The notes under the pieces: model-generated
What the model was told of the DNA's origin: nothing
The model's input: the letters and a program-made list of their open reading frames with translations, nothing else
Databases searched by the model: none
Assembly: GCF_014649395.1 (NCBI RefSeq)
Contig: NZ_BMSY01000026.1
Span: forward strand, 1 to 42,080
Direction: 5' to 3'
Source of the DNA: Streptomyces aureoverticillatus
GTDB taxonomy: Bacteria; Actinomycetota; Actinomycetes; Streptomycetales; Streptomycetaceae
DNA: 42,080 bases
Made by a program: the position numbers and the translations under genes
Part shown: one piece after another, positions 8,056 through 16,011 of the stretch
Numbering within the stretch: the stretch's first letter is position 1
Layout of the letters: every line of letters starts with the position of its first letter

Positions 8056-10449
8056 ATGTCCAACGCCAGGCAAGAGCACCCGGACAGCAGCACGACGTTG
8101 ACCGACGAGGAACTGCGCACGCTGGACGCCCACTGGCGGGCCGCCAACTACTTGGCGGTCGGCCAGATCTACCTGCTGGCCAATCCCCTGCTCACCGAGC
8201 CACTGCGTCCCGAACACGTCAAGCCGCGGCTGCTCGGACACTGGGGCACGTCCCCGGGCCTCAATCTGGTCCACACGCACCTCAACCGCGTGATCAAGGA
8301 GCGCGGCCAGGACGCCTTGTGCGTCTGGGGCCCCGGTCACGGCGGCCCGGCTGTCCTCGCCAACTCCTGGCTCGAAGGCAGCTACAGCCAGACATACCCC
8401 GATGTGACCCGGGACGCGCCGGGCATGGAGCGGCTGTTCCGCCAGTTCTCCTTCCCGGGCGGGGTACCGAGCCACGTCGCCCCGGAGACGCCGGGATCCA
8501 TCCATGAGGGCGGCGAACTCGGCTACGCCCTGTCCCACGCCTACGGCGCCGCGCTCGACAACCCGGAGCTCCTGGTCGCCTGCGTGATCGGCGACGGCGA
8601 GGCGGAGACCGGGCCGCTCGCCGCGTCCTGGCACTCCAACAAGTTCCTCGACCCGGTCCACGACGGTGCCGTGCTCCCGGTCCTGCACCTCAACGGCTAC
8701 AAGATCGCCAATCCCACGGTGCTGTCCCGGCTGCCCGAGGGCGAGCTCGACGAGCTGCTGCGGGGATACGGCCACGATCCGCTCCACGTCACCGGGGACG
8801 ACCCGGCCCAGGTGCACCGGGACATGGCGCGGGCGATGGACACAGCGCTGGACCGGATCACCCGCATCCAGCGCGCGGCCCGCGAGGAGGATGCCACCGA
8901 ACGGCCGCACTGGCCTGTCATCGTGCTGCGCACGCCCAAGGGCTGGACCGGGCCGGCCGAGGTCGACGGGCTTCCGGTGGAGGGCACCTGGCGCGCCCAC
9001 CAGGTCCCGCTGGCCGGTGTCCGCGACAACCTGGAGCATCTGCGTCAGCTGGAGGAGTGGCTGCGCTCGTACCGGCCCGAAGAGCTCTTCGACGAGCGGG
9101 GGCGGCCGCGCGAGCAGGTCCTCGCCTGCGTGCCCGACGGCGCGCGGCGTCTCGGCGCGACCCCGCACGCCAACGGCGGTCTGCTGCTGCGCGAGCTGCC
9201 CGTGCCGCCCCTGGAGCGGTACGCGGTCGCCGTCGACAAACCGGGGGCGACGCTGCACGAGCCCACCCGGGTCCTCGGCGACCTCCTCGAATCCGTCATG
9301 GCGGCCACGAGCGAGCGGCGCGACTTCCGCATCGTCGGCCCCGACGAGACCGCCTCCAACCGCCTCCAGGCCGTCTACGCCGCCAGCGGCAAGGCCTGGC
9401 AGGCGCAGACCCTGGACGTCGACGAGCACCTCGACCGGCACGGCCGGGTGATGGAGATCCTCTCCGAGCACACCTGTCAGGGCTGGCTCGAGGGCTATCT
9501 GCTCACCGGCCGGCACGGCCTGTTCTCCTGCTACGAGGCGTTCGTCCACATCGTCGACTCGATGGTCAACCAGCACATCAAGTGGCTGCGGGTCACCCGC
9601 CGCCTGCCCTGGCGCGCGCCCATCGCCTCGCTCAACTACCTGCTGACGTCGCACGTCTGGCGCCAGGACCACAACGGCTTCTCGCACCAGGACCCCGGCT
9701 TCGTCGACCACGTCCTCAACAAGAGCCCCGAAGTCGTACGGGTCTACCTTCCCCCGGACACCAACACCCTGTTGTCCGTCGCCGAACACGCCCTGCGCAG
9801 CCGGGACTACGTGAACGTGATCGTCGCGGGCAAGCAGCCCTGCTTCGACTGGCTGACCCTGGAGGAAGCCCGCGCCCACTGCGCGCGCGGCGCGGGGATC
9901 TGGACCTGGGCCGGCACCGAGGACAGCGCACGGGAGCCGGACGTGGTGCTCGCCGGCGCCGGCGACGTGCCCACCCAGGAAGTGCTGGCCGCGGCCCAGT
10001 TGCTCCGTCACCATCTGCCGGAGCTGGCCGTGCGGGTCGTCAACGTCGTCGACCTGGCCCGCCTGCTGCCCGCCGAGGAGCACCCGCACGGCATGCCCGC
10101 CGCCCAGTACGACGCCCTGTTCACCCGGGACAAGCCGGTCATCTTCGCGTACCACGGCTACCCGTGGCTGATCCACCGCCTCGCCTACCGCCGCACCGGC
10201 CACCCCAACCTGCACGTACGCGGCTACAAGGAGATCGGCACCACGACGACACCCTTCGACATGGTGGTCCGCAACGACCTCGACCGCTACCGCCTGGTCA
10301 TGGACGTCATCGACCGCGTCCCGGGTCTCGCCGTCCGCGCCGCCGACGTACGACAGCGGATGGAGGACACCCGGCTGCGCCACCACGCCTGGATCCGCGA
10401 ACACGGCACCGACCTCCCGGAGGTCGCAGACTGGACCTGGACCGCCTGA
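8056..10449 (+). CDS. Phosphoketolase (xylulose-5-phosphate/fructose-6-phosphate)
   Basis: 797-aa thiamine-diphosphate enzyme splitting xylulose-5-P, and in many members fructose-6-P, with phosphate to acetyl phosphate plus glyceraldehyde-3-P or erythrose-4-P. Typical family sequences are GHWGTSPGLNLVHTHLNR near residue 62, GPGHGGPAVLANSWLEGSYS, the TPP/Mg motif GDGEAETGPLAASWHSNKF, LNGYKIANPTVLSR and the C-terminal HGYPWLIHRLAYRR. Length matches bacterial Xfp. GAGG stands eight bases before the ATG. First gene of a probable operon with the HAD hydrolase and the GH65 phosphorylase. No acetate kinase is present in the window, so acetyl phosphate must be used by an enzyme encoded elsewhere. Confidence 0.95.
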   Translation: MSNARQEHPDSSTTLTDEELRTLDAHWRAANYLAVGQIYLLANPLLTEPLRPEHVKPRLLGHWGTSPGLNLVHTHLNRVIKERGQDALCVWGPGHGGPAVLANSWLEGSYSQTYPDVTRDAPGMERLFRQFSFPGGVPSHVAPETPGSIHEGGELGYALSHAYGAALDNPELLVACVIGDGEAETGPLAASWHSNKFLDPVHDGAVLPVLHLNGYKIANPTVLSRLPEGELDELLRGYGHDPLHVTGDDPAQVHRDMARAMDTALDRITRIQRAAREEDATERPHWPVIVLRTPKGWTGPAEVDGLPVEGTWRAHQVPLAGVRDNLEHLRQLEEWLRSYRPEELFDERGRPREQVLACVPDGARRLGATPHANGGLLLRELPVPPLERYAVAVDKPGATLHEPTRVLGDLLESVMAATSERRDFRIVGPDETASNRLQAVYAASGKAWQAQTLDVDEHLDRHGRVMEILSEHTCQGWLEGYLLTGRHGLFSCYEAFVHIVDSMVNQHIKWLRVTRRLPWRAPIASLNYLLTSHVWRQDHNGFSHQDPGFVDHVLNKSPEVVRVYLPPDTNTLLSVAEHALRSRDYVNVIVAGKQPCFDWLTLEEARAHCARGAGIWTWAGTEDSAREPDVVLAGAGDVPTQEVLAAAQLLRHHLPELAVRVVNVVDLARLLPAEEHPHGMPAAQYDALFTRDKPVIFAYHGYPWLIHRLAYRRTGHPNLHVRGYKEIGTTTTPFDMVVRNDLDRYRLVMDVIDRVPGLAVRAADVRQRMEDTRLRHHAWIREHGTDLPEVADWTWTA

Positions 10450-10479
10450 CGTGCCCCGGCCCGCACAGGAGTGCCCCTG

Positions 10480-10521
10480 ATGACCGCAAGCGCAAGCCCC
10501 GGCTCCGGCGGCTCCCTGTGA
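10480..10521 (+). CDS. Possible 13-aa leader ORF coupled to the HAD gene
   Basis: ATG at 10480 follows AGGAG by about nine bases, the best ribosome binding site in this gap. The frame reads MTASASPGSGGSL and stops at a TGA that overlaps the GTG start of the HAD gene in GTGA. It could be a leader peptide that delivers ribosomes to the GTG, or the true N-terminus of the HAD enzyme after a one-base sequence error. I cannot decide from sequence alone. Confidence 0.4.
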   Translation: MTASASPGSGGSL

Positions 10522-11261
10522 GCGCCGGTCCCCTCCGGGCCGCTGTGCCCCGCGCGCTGCGGGGCACAGCGGCCGTGGTGCTCGACACCGACGGCGTCAT
10601 CACCGACTCGGCCCGGGTGCACGCCGCAGCGTGGAAGACGGCCTTCGACGCCCACCTGCGCGCCCGGCAGGACCACCCGCGCCCCTTCGACGAGCACGAC
10701 GACTATCTGCGGTACGTCGACGGCAAGTCACGTCTGGACGGGGCACGGTCGTTCCTGGAGTCCCGCGGGCTCGACCCCGCCGAGGACGAGGTGCGGGCGG
10801 TCGCCGCCGACAAGGAGCGGCTCTTCACCGAGCGACTGCGGGAGCACGGCATCGACGCCTATCCCGGAACCGTCCGGCTGCTGCGCGTCCTGCGGTCCGC
10901 GAGGATTCCCCGGGCCGCCGCGTCCGCGTCCCGGCACGCCCCGGAACTCCTCGATCACGCCGGTGTACGAGACCTCTTCGACACCCTGGTCGACGGCGCG
11001 GAAGCCGCCCGCCTGAACCTGCCGGGCAAGCCCGAGCCCGCCCTGTTCCTGGAGGCTGCCCGCCGCCTGGGCGTCCCCGCCGCCCGCACCGCCGTCGTCG
11101 AGGACGCCCTGGCGGGCGTGCAGGCCGGGCGGCGTGGTGGCTTCGGTCTGGTCGTCGGCGTGGACCGGACCCGCACCCCGCAGACACGTGCCGCTCTCCT
11201 GGAGCACGGCGCGGACATCGTGGTCAACGACCTCGCCGATCTGCTCGCATCGGAGGACTGA
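10518..11261 (+). CDS. HAD hydrolase, beta-phosphoglucomutase family
   Basis: 247-aa HAD-superfamily enzyme of the beta-phosphoglucomutase group, interconverting beta-glucose-1-P and glucose-6-P. The nucleophile motif DxD is seen as VVLDTDGVITDSARVH at about residues 21-36. Motif II is ASASRHAPELLDHAG, the conserved Lys is in LPGKPEPALFLEA, and the Asp-rich end is VVEDALAGVQAG. The start is the GTG at 10518; no good ribosome site precedes it, but it overlaps a short upstream ORF. It lies two bases before the GH65 gene. That pairing is the standard module in which an inverting GH65 phosphorylase makes beta-glucose-1-P for this mutase. Confidence 0.88.
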   Translation: MSAGPLRAAVPRALRGTAAVVLDTDGVITDSARVHAAAWKTAFDAHLRARQDHPRPFDEHDDYLRYVDGKSRLDGARSFLESRGLDPAEDEVRAVAADKERLFTERLREHGIDAYPGTVRLLRVLRSARIPRAAASASRHAPELLDHAGVRDLFDTLVDGAEAARLNLPGKPEPALFLEAARRLGVPAARTAVVEDALAGVQAGRRGGFGLVVGVDRTRTPQTRAALLEHGADIVVNDLADLLASED

Positions 11262-11263
11262 GC

Positions 11264-13699
11264 ATGCCCGACGGGACCGACTCGACCAGCTTCACCGACC
11301 TCACCGACTGGACCTTGGAGTACGAGGGCTACGACCCCGCACAGGAACGGCTCCGCGAGTCGCTGTGCACCCTCGGCAACGGCTATTTCGCGACGCGCGG
11401 CGCCGCCCCCGAGTGCGCCGCCGACTCCGTCCACTACCCGGGGACGTACGCCGCCGGCTGCTACAACCGCCTGACGTCCGACGTGGCCGGGCGCAAGGTC
11501 GAGAACGAAGACATCGTCAACCTGCCCAACTGGCTGCCGCTGCGCTTCCGTACCGACGCCGGCGAGTGGCTGTCCCCGGACACGCACAAGCTCCTCGACC
11601 ACCACCAGTCCCTCGACCTGCGCTCCGGCACGCTCACCCGCACCCTGCGCTACGAGGACGACAGCGGCCGCCGCCTCGGCGTGCGCCAACTGCGTCTCGT
11701 CCACATGGCGGACCCTCATCTGGCGCTGCTGCGCACCGAATTCACCGCAGAAGGCTGGTCCGGGGACCTGGACGTCGAAGCGGCGCTCGACGGGACCGTC
11801 ACCAACTCCGGCGTCGAACGCTACCGACAACTGGCCTCGCGCCACCTCACCCACGCCCACACCGGTGCCTCGGACGACAGGACCACGGTGTGGCTGCGTT
11901 GTCGTACCACGACCTCCGACATCCGTGTCGGCCTGGCCGCCCGGACCACGGCCGACGCCCCGACGAGGATCTCCGTCGCACACGACGACGGGCGGGCCGT
12001 CCAGCGATTGCGACTCTCCCTCACTGACGGGCGGACGGTGACCGTCGACAAAACCGTCGCGCTGCACACCTCCCACGACCCGGCGATCAGTGACCCGCTG
12101 CACGCCGCCGTCGACCGGGTGGAGCGGGCGCCCGATGCCACGGCCCTGATCGCCTCGCACCGCACCGCCTGGCGGCAGCTGTGGCGCAGCGCCGAGCTGG
12201 ACGTCCCGGACAGCTCCGGCCCGGTGCTGCGGCTGCACCTCTTCCACGTCCTGCAGACCCTCTCCCCGCACACGGCCGATCTGGACGTCGGTGTCCCGGC
12301 CCGGGGCCTGCACGGCGAGGCGTACCGCGGCCATGTCTTCTGGGACGAGCTGTTCGTCCTGCCCTACCTCAATCTGCACTTCCCCGCGGTCTCGCGGGCG
12401 CTGCTCACCTACCGCCACCGCCGCCTGGAGCAGGCCCGCTTCGCCGCCCGTGACGCCGGGCACAGCGGCGCCATGTACCCGTGGCAGAGCGGCAGCGACG
12501 GCCGCGAGGAGACGCAGGAACTCCACCTCAATCCGCGCTCGGGCCGTTGGCTGCCCGACCACTCCCGCCTCCAGCACCACGTCGGCTCGGCCATCGCGTA
12601 CAACGTGTGGCAGTACTGCGAGGCCAGCGACGACAGCGAGTTCCTGCACACCAAGGGCGCCGAGATGCTGGCGCAGATCGCCCGGTTCTGGGCCGGGCTC
12701 GCCACGTACGACGAGGTGCTCGGCCGCTACCGGATCCGCGGTGTCGTCGGCCCCGACGAGTACCACGAGGCGTATCCGGGATCCTCGCGGCCGGGCCTCG
12801 ACGACAACGCGTACACGAACGTCACCGCCGCCTGGGTGCTGGCCCGGGCCCTCGACGTGCTGCGCAGCCTGCCCGAACCGCGCTGCCGGGACCTCTGCGA
12901 GCGCATTTCCCTCGCCTCCGGTGAACTCGACGCCTGGGAGGACGTGTCACGGAAGCTGTACGTGCCTTTCCACGACGGTGTCATCAGTCAGTTCGTGGGA
13001 TACGGCGAGCTGGCCGAGCTCGACTGGGCGGCGTACCGGGCGCGTTACGGCGACATCCGACGCCTGGACCGGATCCTGGAGGCCGAGGGCGACAGCGTCA
13101 ACCACTACCAGGCGTCCAAGCAGGCCGACGTCCTGATGCTCGGCTACCTCTTCTCCCCCTCCGAACTTCAGCGCATCTTCCGGCAGTTGGGGTACAAGCT
13201 CGACGACGCCACCTGGCAGCGCACCGTCGACCACTACCTCGCCCGCACCAGCCACGGATCCACCCTCAGCAGCCTCGTCCACGGCTGGGTCCTGGCCCGC
13301 GCCCGGCGCTCCGACGCCTGGACGTACGTCCACGAGGCACTCGCCTCGGACATCGCCGACCTGCAGGGCGGCACCACGGGCGAGGGCATCCACCTCGGCG
13401 CCATGGCGGGCACCCTCGACCTGGTCCAGCGCGGCCTGACCGGCCTCGAGACCCGTGACGGGGTGCTGTGCCTGGACCCCGTGCCGCTGCCGGAGCTGTC
13501 CGAGTACGGCTTCGCGATCCGCTACCGGGGGCACTGGGGCGTCCGGCTGCGGCTGAGCGCGGGCAAGCTGCGGCTCACCGTGCCGGAGTCCGACCGGGAG
13601 CCGATCGATATCGCGCTCGCCGACCGGACCGTGCCCGTGGAGCCCGGGGAGTCCTGCATGCTCGTCCTCACCGACCGGGAAAGGGCGTGGACGGATTGA
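11264..13699 (+). CDS. Glycoside hydrolase family 65 phosphorylase
   Basis: 811-aa family 65 protein, the family of maltose, trehalose and kojibiose phosphorylases. The N-terminal domain begins TLEYEGYDPAQERLRESLCTLGNGYFATRGA. The catalytic general acid is probably E499 in VVGPDEYHEAYPGS followed by DDNAYTN. The phosphate-side elements KQADVLMLGY and TSHGSTLSSLVHGW are present. Using phosphate instead of water saves one ATP per glucose. The disaccharide substrate cannot be read from sequence; trehalose is attractive in a streptomycete, kojibiose or maltose are alternatives. GGAGG stands ten bases before the ATG. Third gene of the phosphoketolase-HAD-GH65 unit, ending in a strong hairpin. Confidence 0.92.
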   Translation: MPDGTDSTSFTDLTDWTLEYEGYDPAQERLRESLCTLGNGYFATRGAAPECAADSVHYPGTYAAGCYNRLTSDVAGRKVENEDIVNLPNWLPLRFRTDAGEWLSPDTHKLLDHHQSLDLRSGTLTRTLRYEDDSGRRLGVRQLRLVHMADPHLALLRTEFTAEGWSGDLDVEAALDGTVTNSGVERYRQLASRHLTHAHTGASDDRTTVWLRCRTTTSDIRVGLAARTTADAPTRISVAHDDGRAVQRLRLSLTDGRTVTVDKTVALHTSHDPAISDPLHAAVDRVERAPDATALIASHRTAWRQLWRSAELDVPDSSGPVLRLHLFHVLQTLSPHTADLDVGVPARGLHGEAYRGHVFWDELFVLPYLNLHFPAVSRALLTYRHRRLEQARFAARDAGHSGAMYPWQSGSDGREETQELHLNPRSGRWLPDHSRLQHHVGSAIAYNVWQYCEASDDSEFLHTKGAEMLAQIARFWAGLATYDEVLGRYRIRGVVGPDEYHEAYPGSSRPGLDDNAYTNVTAAWVLARALDVLRSLPEPRCRDLCERISLASGELDAWEDVSRKLYVPFHDGVISQFVGYGELAELDWAAYRARYGDIRRLDRILEAEGDSVNHYQASKQADVLMLGYLFSPSELQRIFRQLGYKLDDATWQRTVDHYLARTSHGSTLSSLVHGWVLARARRSDAWTYVHEALASDIADLQGGTTGEGIHLGAMAGTLDLVQRGLTGLETRDGVLCLDPVPLPELSEYGFAIRYRGHWGVRLRLSAGKLRLTVPESDREPIDIALADRTVPVEPGESCMLVLTDRERAWTD

Positions 13700-13720
13700 A
13701 TCCGTCCACGCCCTTTCCCG
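13676..13720. terminator. Perfect 21-bp hairpin terminator between convergent genes
   Basis: The arms at 13676-13696 and 13700-13720 are perfectly complementary over 21 bp with a 3-base loop. The left arm includes the last codons of the GH65 gene, whose TGA begins at the loop. The next gene (DoxX) converges and ends 12 bp further on. The symmetry suggests a bidirectional terminator; there is no clear U-run, as often in high-G+C actinomycetes. Confidence 0.8.
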
Positions 13721-13732
13721 CGGGCCGCCGGG

Positions 13733-14359
13733 TCAGCGCAGCCAGCCGTTCCTCCGGACCAAGGGCAGTCTGACCCACAGTCGGCCGGCGCCGAGGGTGT
13801 CACCGGCATCGGCCGCCGCAAGGGCGATCAGCGCCACGGCGTAGATGACGTGGTACTCCACCAAGGGGTTCGTCGACATGCTCGCGCCGCCGTCGGAGAG
13901 GTGCTTGGCCGGCGGCCATTCGGCAACCCACATCAGCACCATCATGGCGGTGCCGGCCAGCGCGGCGAGCCGCAAGGCGATGCCACTGACCAGGGCGGCT
14001 CCGATACACAGGAGGCCGAGCATGAACAGCCAGTCGGCCCAGGCGTCGCCGGCCCAGGAGTGGAACGTGGACTCCATCGGGCCGGCCGACACCCCATTGA
14101 GAAAGCCCTTGGTCGGCGAGCCGTCGTCGATCCACCCCTTGCCCGAGGGGGTGGCGTACCCGAAACCGAAGGTCTTGTCGAGGAACGCCCACAGGAAGAC
14201 GAACCCGGTCAGCAGGCGCAGCGAGGCGAAGGAATAGTCCCGCGCGGTGTGCGTGTCGGCGCGGTCCGACACCGCGGGCTCGGACGAGTCGCGCCGGGCC
14301 CTGCGGAACGACGGCAGGCGAAATCCCCTACCGCGGTGCGGGTGGTCGTGCACGGCCAT
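13733..14359 (-). CDS. DoxX-family membrane protein
   Basis: 208-aa integral membrane protein of the DoxX/DoxD type. A polar N-terminus (about 45 residues, Arg/His rich) is followed by SFASLRLLTGFVFLWAFLDK and further hydrophobic segments, about four membrane spans in all. Family members are linked to thiosulfate:quinone oxidoreductase and redox stress complexes; no substrate can be deduced. I chose the ATG at 14359 because GAGAAGGG lies seven bases upstream; starts at 14401 or 14404 have no such site. It is divergent from a cyclic-nucleotide-binding protein, and the two share tandem OsdR-like boxes. Confidence 0.85.
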   Translation of the reverse strand: MAVHDHPHRGRGFRLPSFRRARRDSSEPAVSDRADTHTARDYSFASLRLLTGFVFLWAFLDKTFGFGYATPSGKGWIDDGSPTKGFLNGVSAGPMESTFHSWAGDAWADWLFMLGLLCIGAALVSGIALRLAALAGTAMMVLMWVAEWPPAKHLSDGGASMSTNPLVEYHVIYAVALIALAAADAGDTLGAGRLWVRLPLVRRNGWLR

Positions 14360-14481
14360 GGTGATGCCCTTCTCGTAAACGATGCGCTCGGTACCTGACA
14401 TCACTCACTCTGCTCACCGTGGGCTACATCCGCCGGATGCCGAAGGTCCGTCCTGCCGGCGCCACACGGCCCTCTCCCCAC

Positions 14482-14518
14482 GGGACCGGCCGGCCCGGCC
14501 AGGGGGCCGATGGGCTCT
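14482..14518. promoter_or_regulatory. Tandem OsdR/DevR-like boxes between doxX-like and cNMP-domain genes
   Basis: GGGACCGGCCGGCCCG (14482-14497) and GGGGCCGATGGGCTCT (14503-14518) are centred 21 bp apart. The first keeps the GGGAC half-site known from mycobacterial DevR boxes. They sit 66 bp before the ATG at 14584 and 123 bp before the divergent DoxX start, so they may serve both genes. Confidence 0.6.
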
Positions 14519-14583
14519 TGGGGCGCGGGGCGGCCCGGGAGCATCATGAAGTGGTGAGTGCTGACTTCTCCTGGAGGCACGCC

Positions 14584-15048
14584 ATGAACCTCTCCCCCCT
14601 GCCGAGCACGCTGAAGTCGCTGCCCGCACCGGACCAACAGCGGCTGATGGACATCGCCCGTGAGGTGTCGTTCCCGCAGGGCTCCCGCCTCTTCGAGGAG
14701 GGTGGCCACGCCAACCGCTTCTGGATCATTCGTACCGGTACGGTCGCGCTGGACCTGCGCGTTCCGGGGCGCCGCGCGGCTGTCATCGAAACCCTCGGCC
14801 ACAGCCAGCTCATCGGCTGGTCCTGGCTGTTTCCCCCGCACGTCTGGCATCTGGGCGGCGAGGCGACAGCACCGGTGCGGGCCTACGAGTTCGAGGCCGC
14901 CGCCGTGCGAACGATGTGCCAGGAGGATCCGCTGTTCGGCCGGCTCGTCGCCGAGTGGGTGGGCGGCATCGTCGCCCACCGGCTGCACTCGACACGTACG
15001 CGGCTCCTTGACCTGTACGCCCCGTACGGAAGCGGCAGCACACTGTGA
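14584..15048 (+). CDS. Stand-alone cyclic-nucleotide-binding (Crp/Fnr sensor) domain protein (copy 1)
   Basis: 154-aa protein consisting almost entirely of a cNMP-binding beta-roll: LFEEGGHANRFWIIRTGTVALDL and VIETLGHSQLIGWSWLFPP, then a helix ending TRLLDLYAPYGSG. The C-terminal helix-turn-helix of Crp/Fnr regulators is absent, so it should not bind DNA by itself; it may be a ligand- or redox-sensing partner. GGAGG precedes the ATG. A CBS-CBS-BON gene follows after 37 bp, and the same gene pair recurs at 32270-34099 with 69% or more visible similarity in the conserved blocks, including the identical tail LLDLYAPYGSGS. Confidence 0.88.
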   Translation: MNLSPLPSTLKSLPAPDQQRLMDIAREVSFPQGSRLFEEGGHANRFWIIRTGTVALDLRVPGRRAAVIETLGHSQLIGWSWLFPPHVWHLGGEATAPVRAYEFEAAAVRTMCQEDPLFGRLVAEWVGGIVAHRLHSTRTRLLDLYAPYGSGSTL

Positions 15049-15085
15049 CCGCCTCCGCGTCCAGTTCCGGCGAGGAGTGACGGCC

Positions 15086-15769
15086 ATGCATGGCACCCCG
15101 CACATCGTGGGCGACGTCATGACGCATGCCGTCGTCTCCGTGCGCCGCGCGACGCGCTTCAGGGAACTCGTTCGGATCATGTGGGACCGGCAGGTGAGCG
15201 CCCTGCCGGTGCTGGACGGCGGCGGTCGCGTCACCGGAATCGTGTCGGAGGCCGACCTCCTGCCCAAGGAGGAGTTCCGTGCGGTCCCTCCCGGCCACAC
15301 CACACTGCTCCGGCGCCGTGCCGACGTGGCCAAGGCCGAAGCCGCGACCGCCAGGGATCTGATGACCTCGCCGGCCATCACGGTGAGTCCCGACACGACG
15401 CTCGCCGCCGCCGCGCGGACCATGGCGCAGGAAAGGATCAAGCGCCTTCCGGTCGTCGACGAGCAGGGCGTCCTGGTGGGCATCGTGAGCCGCGTGGACC
15501 TGCTGAAGGTGTTTCTGCGGGACGACGAGGAGATCGCGGAGGAGGTCCGCAGGGAGGTGGTGTCCTACCTCTTCCCCGCGCCGGGCTCGACCGTGTGGGT
15601 ACAGGTGCACGGCGGGATCGTGACCGTCAGGGGACGCGTCGGGGATCCGGACCTGCTCCCGGCGGTGGCCCGCCTCGCTCGGGCTGTGGAGGGTGTCGTG
15701 GACGTGGAGTTCGCGGACATGTGGCTCCCCTCCGCAGAGGCCCCCGGGCCGGCGTGCCCTCCCTACTAG
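15086..15769 (+). CDS. CBS-CBS-BON domain protein (copy 1)
   Basis: 227-aa cytoplasmic protein: CBS 1 at about residues 7-62 (VGDVMTHAVVSVRRATRF to GIVSEADLLPKEEF), CBS 2 at about 92-145 (ARDLMTSPAITVSPDTT to GIVSRVDLLKVFL), and a BON domain at about 155-215 (VQVHGGIVTVRGRVGD). CBS pairs bind adenine nucleotides; BON domains bind membranes or other proteins. M. tuberculosis Hrp1 (Rv2626c), a two-CBS DosR-regulon protein, is a partial parallel. Start: ATG 15086 with GAGGAG ten bases upstream; GTG 15077 is a possible alternative. Same strand as the cNMP-domain gene and probably co-transcribed. Confidence 0.9.
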   Translation: MHGTPHIVGDVMTHAVVSVRRATRFRELVRIMWDRQVSALPVLDGGGRVTGIVSEADLLPKEEFRAVPPGHTTLLRRRADVAKAEAATARDLMTSPAITVSPDTTLAAAARTMAQERIKRLPVVDEQGVLVGIVSRVDLLKVFLRDDEEIAEEVRREVVSYLFPAPGSTVWVQVHGGIVTVRGRVGDPDLLPAVARLARAVEGVVDVEFADMWLPSAEAPGPACPPY

Positions 15770-15774
15770 GGCGC

Positions 15775-15922
15775 GGGAGTCGTCCCAGGAACGGATGCCG
15801 AAGGTGTCGCCGATGCATTTGCGGGCGCGGAAGGCGAAGGGGAGGAGAGCGTGGCGGGGTGGCGGGGGGCGCTGTGGATCCCAGCGGTCGGGGTCGAAGG
15901 TTTCGGGGTTGTCGTAGTGATG
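15775..15922 (-). pseudogene. Cytochrome P450 C-terminal remnant
   Basis: On the minus strand an open stretch reads HHYDNPETFDPDRWDP followed by PRHALLPFAFRARKCIGDTF. This is the P450 'PERF' region and haem-ligand loop (consensus FxxGxRxCxG). The haem cysteine is present, but the expected Gly is Arg (FAFRARKCIG). Only about 49 codons remain, with no start and no upstream P450 sequence. It sits in the 242-bp gap between the CBS-BON gene and the response regulator. It is a relic and unlikely to be functional. Confidence 0.8.
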
Positions 15923-15929
15923 AGGAGGG

Positions 15930-15945
15930 TGGGCCGGTCGGCCCT
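15930..15945. promoter_or_regulatory. OsdR/DevR-like box upstream of the response regulator
   Basis: TGGGCCGGTCGGCCCT contains the perfect inverted repeat GGGCCG-GT-CGGCCC. It ends 66 bp before the ATG of the response regulator. No convincing second copy is found 21 bp to either side. It suggests autoregulation, as known for mycobacterial DevR. Confidence 0.6.
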
Positions 15946-16011
15946 GGCGCGTCCGAGCCCGGCCGGGTAATGATCGTCGTGACGGGGCACCCGCAGAAGC
16001 AGGGGGCAGAC

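Noticed and set aside
7834..10404. 856-codon open frame on the minus strand opposite phosphoketolase
   Set aside because: High-G+C codon bias of the real gene keeps this antisense frame open. The translation has no family features, while the plus strand is a full phosphoketolase.
10955..12766. 603-codon minus-strand frame opposite the HAD and GH65 genes
   Set aside because: Antisense shadow, low-complexity Gly/Val/Arg composition.
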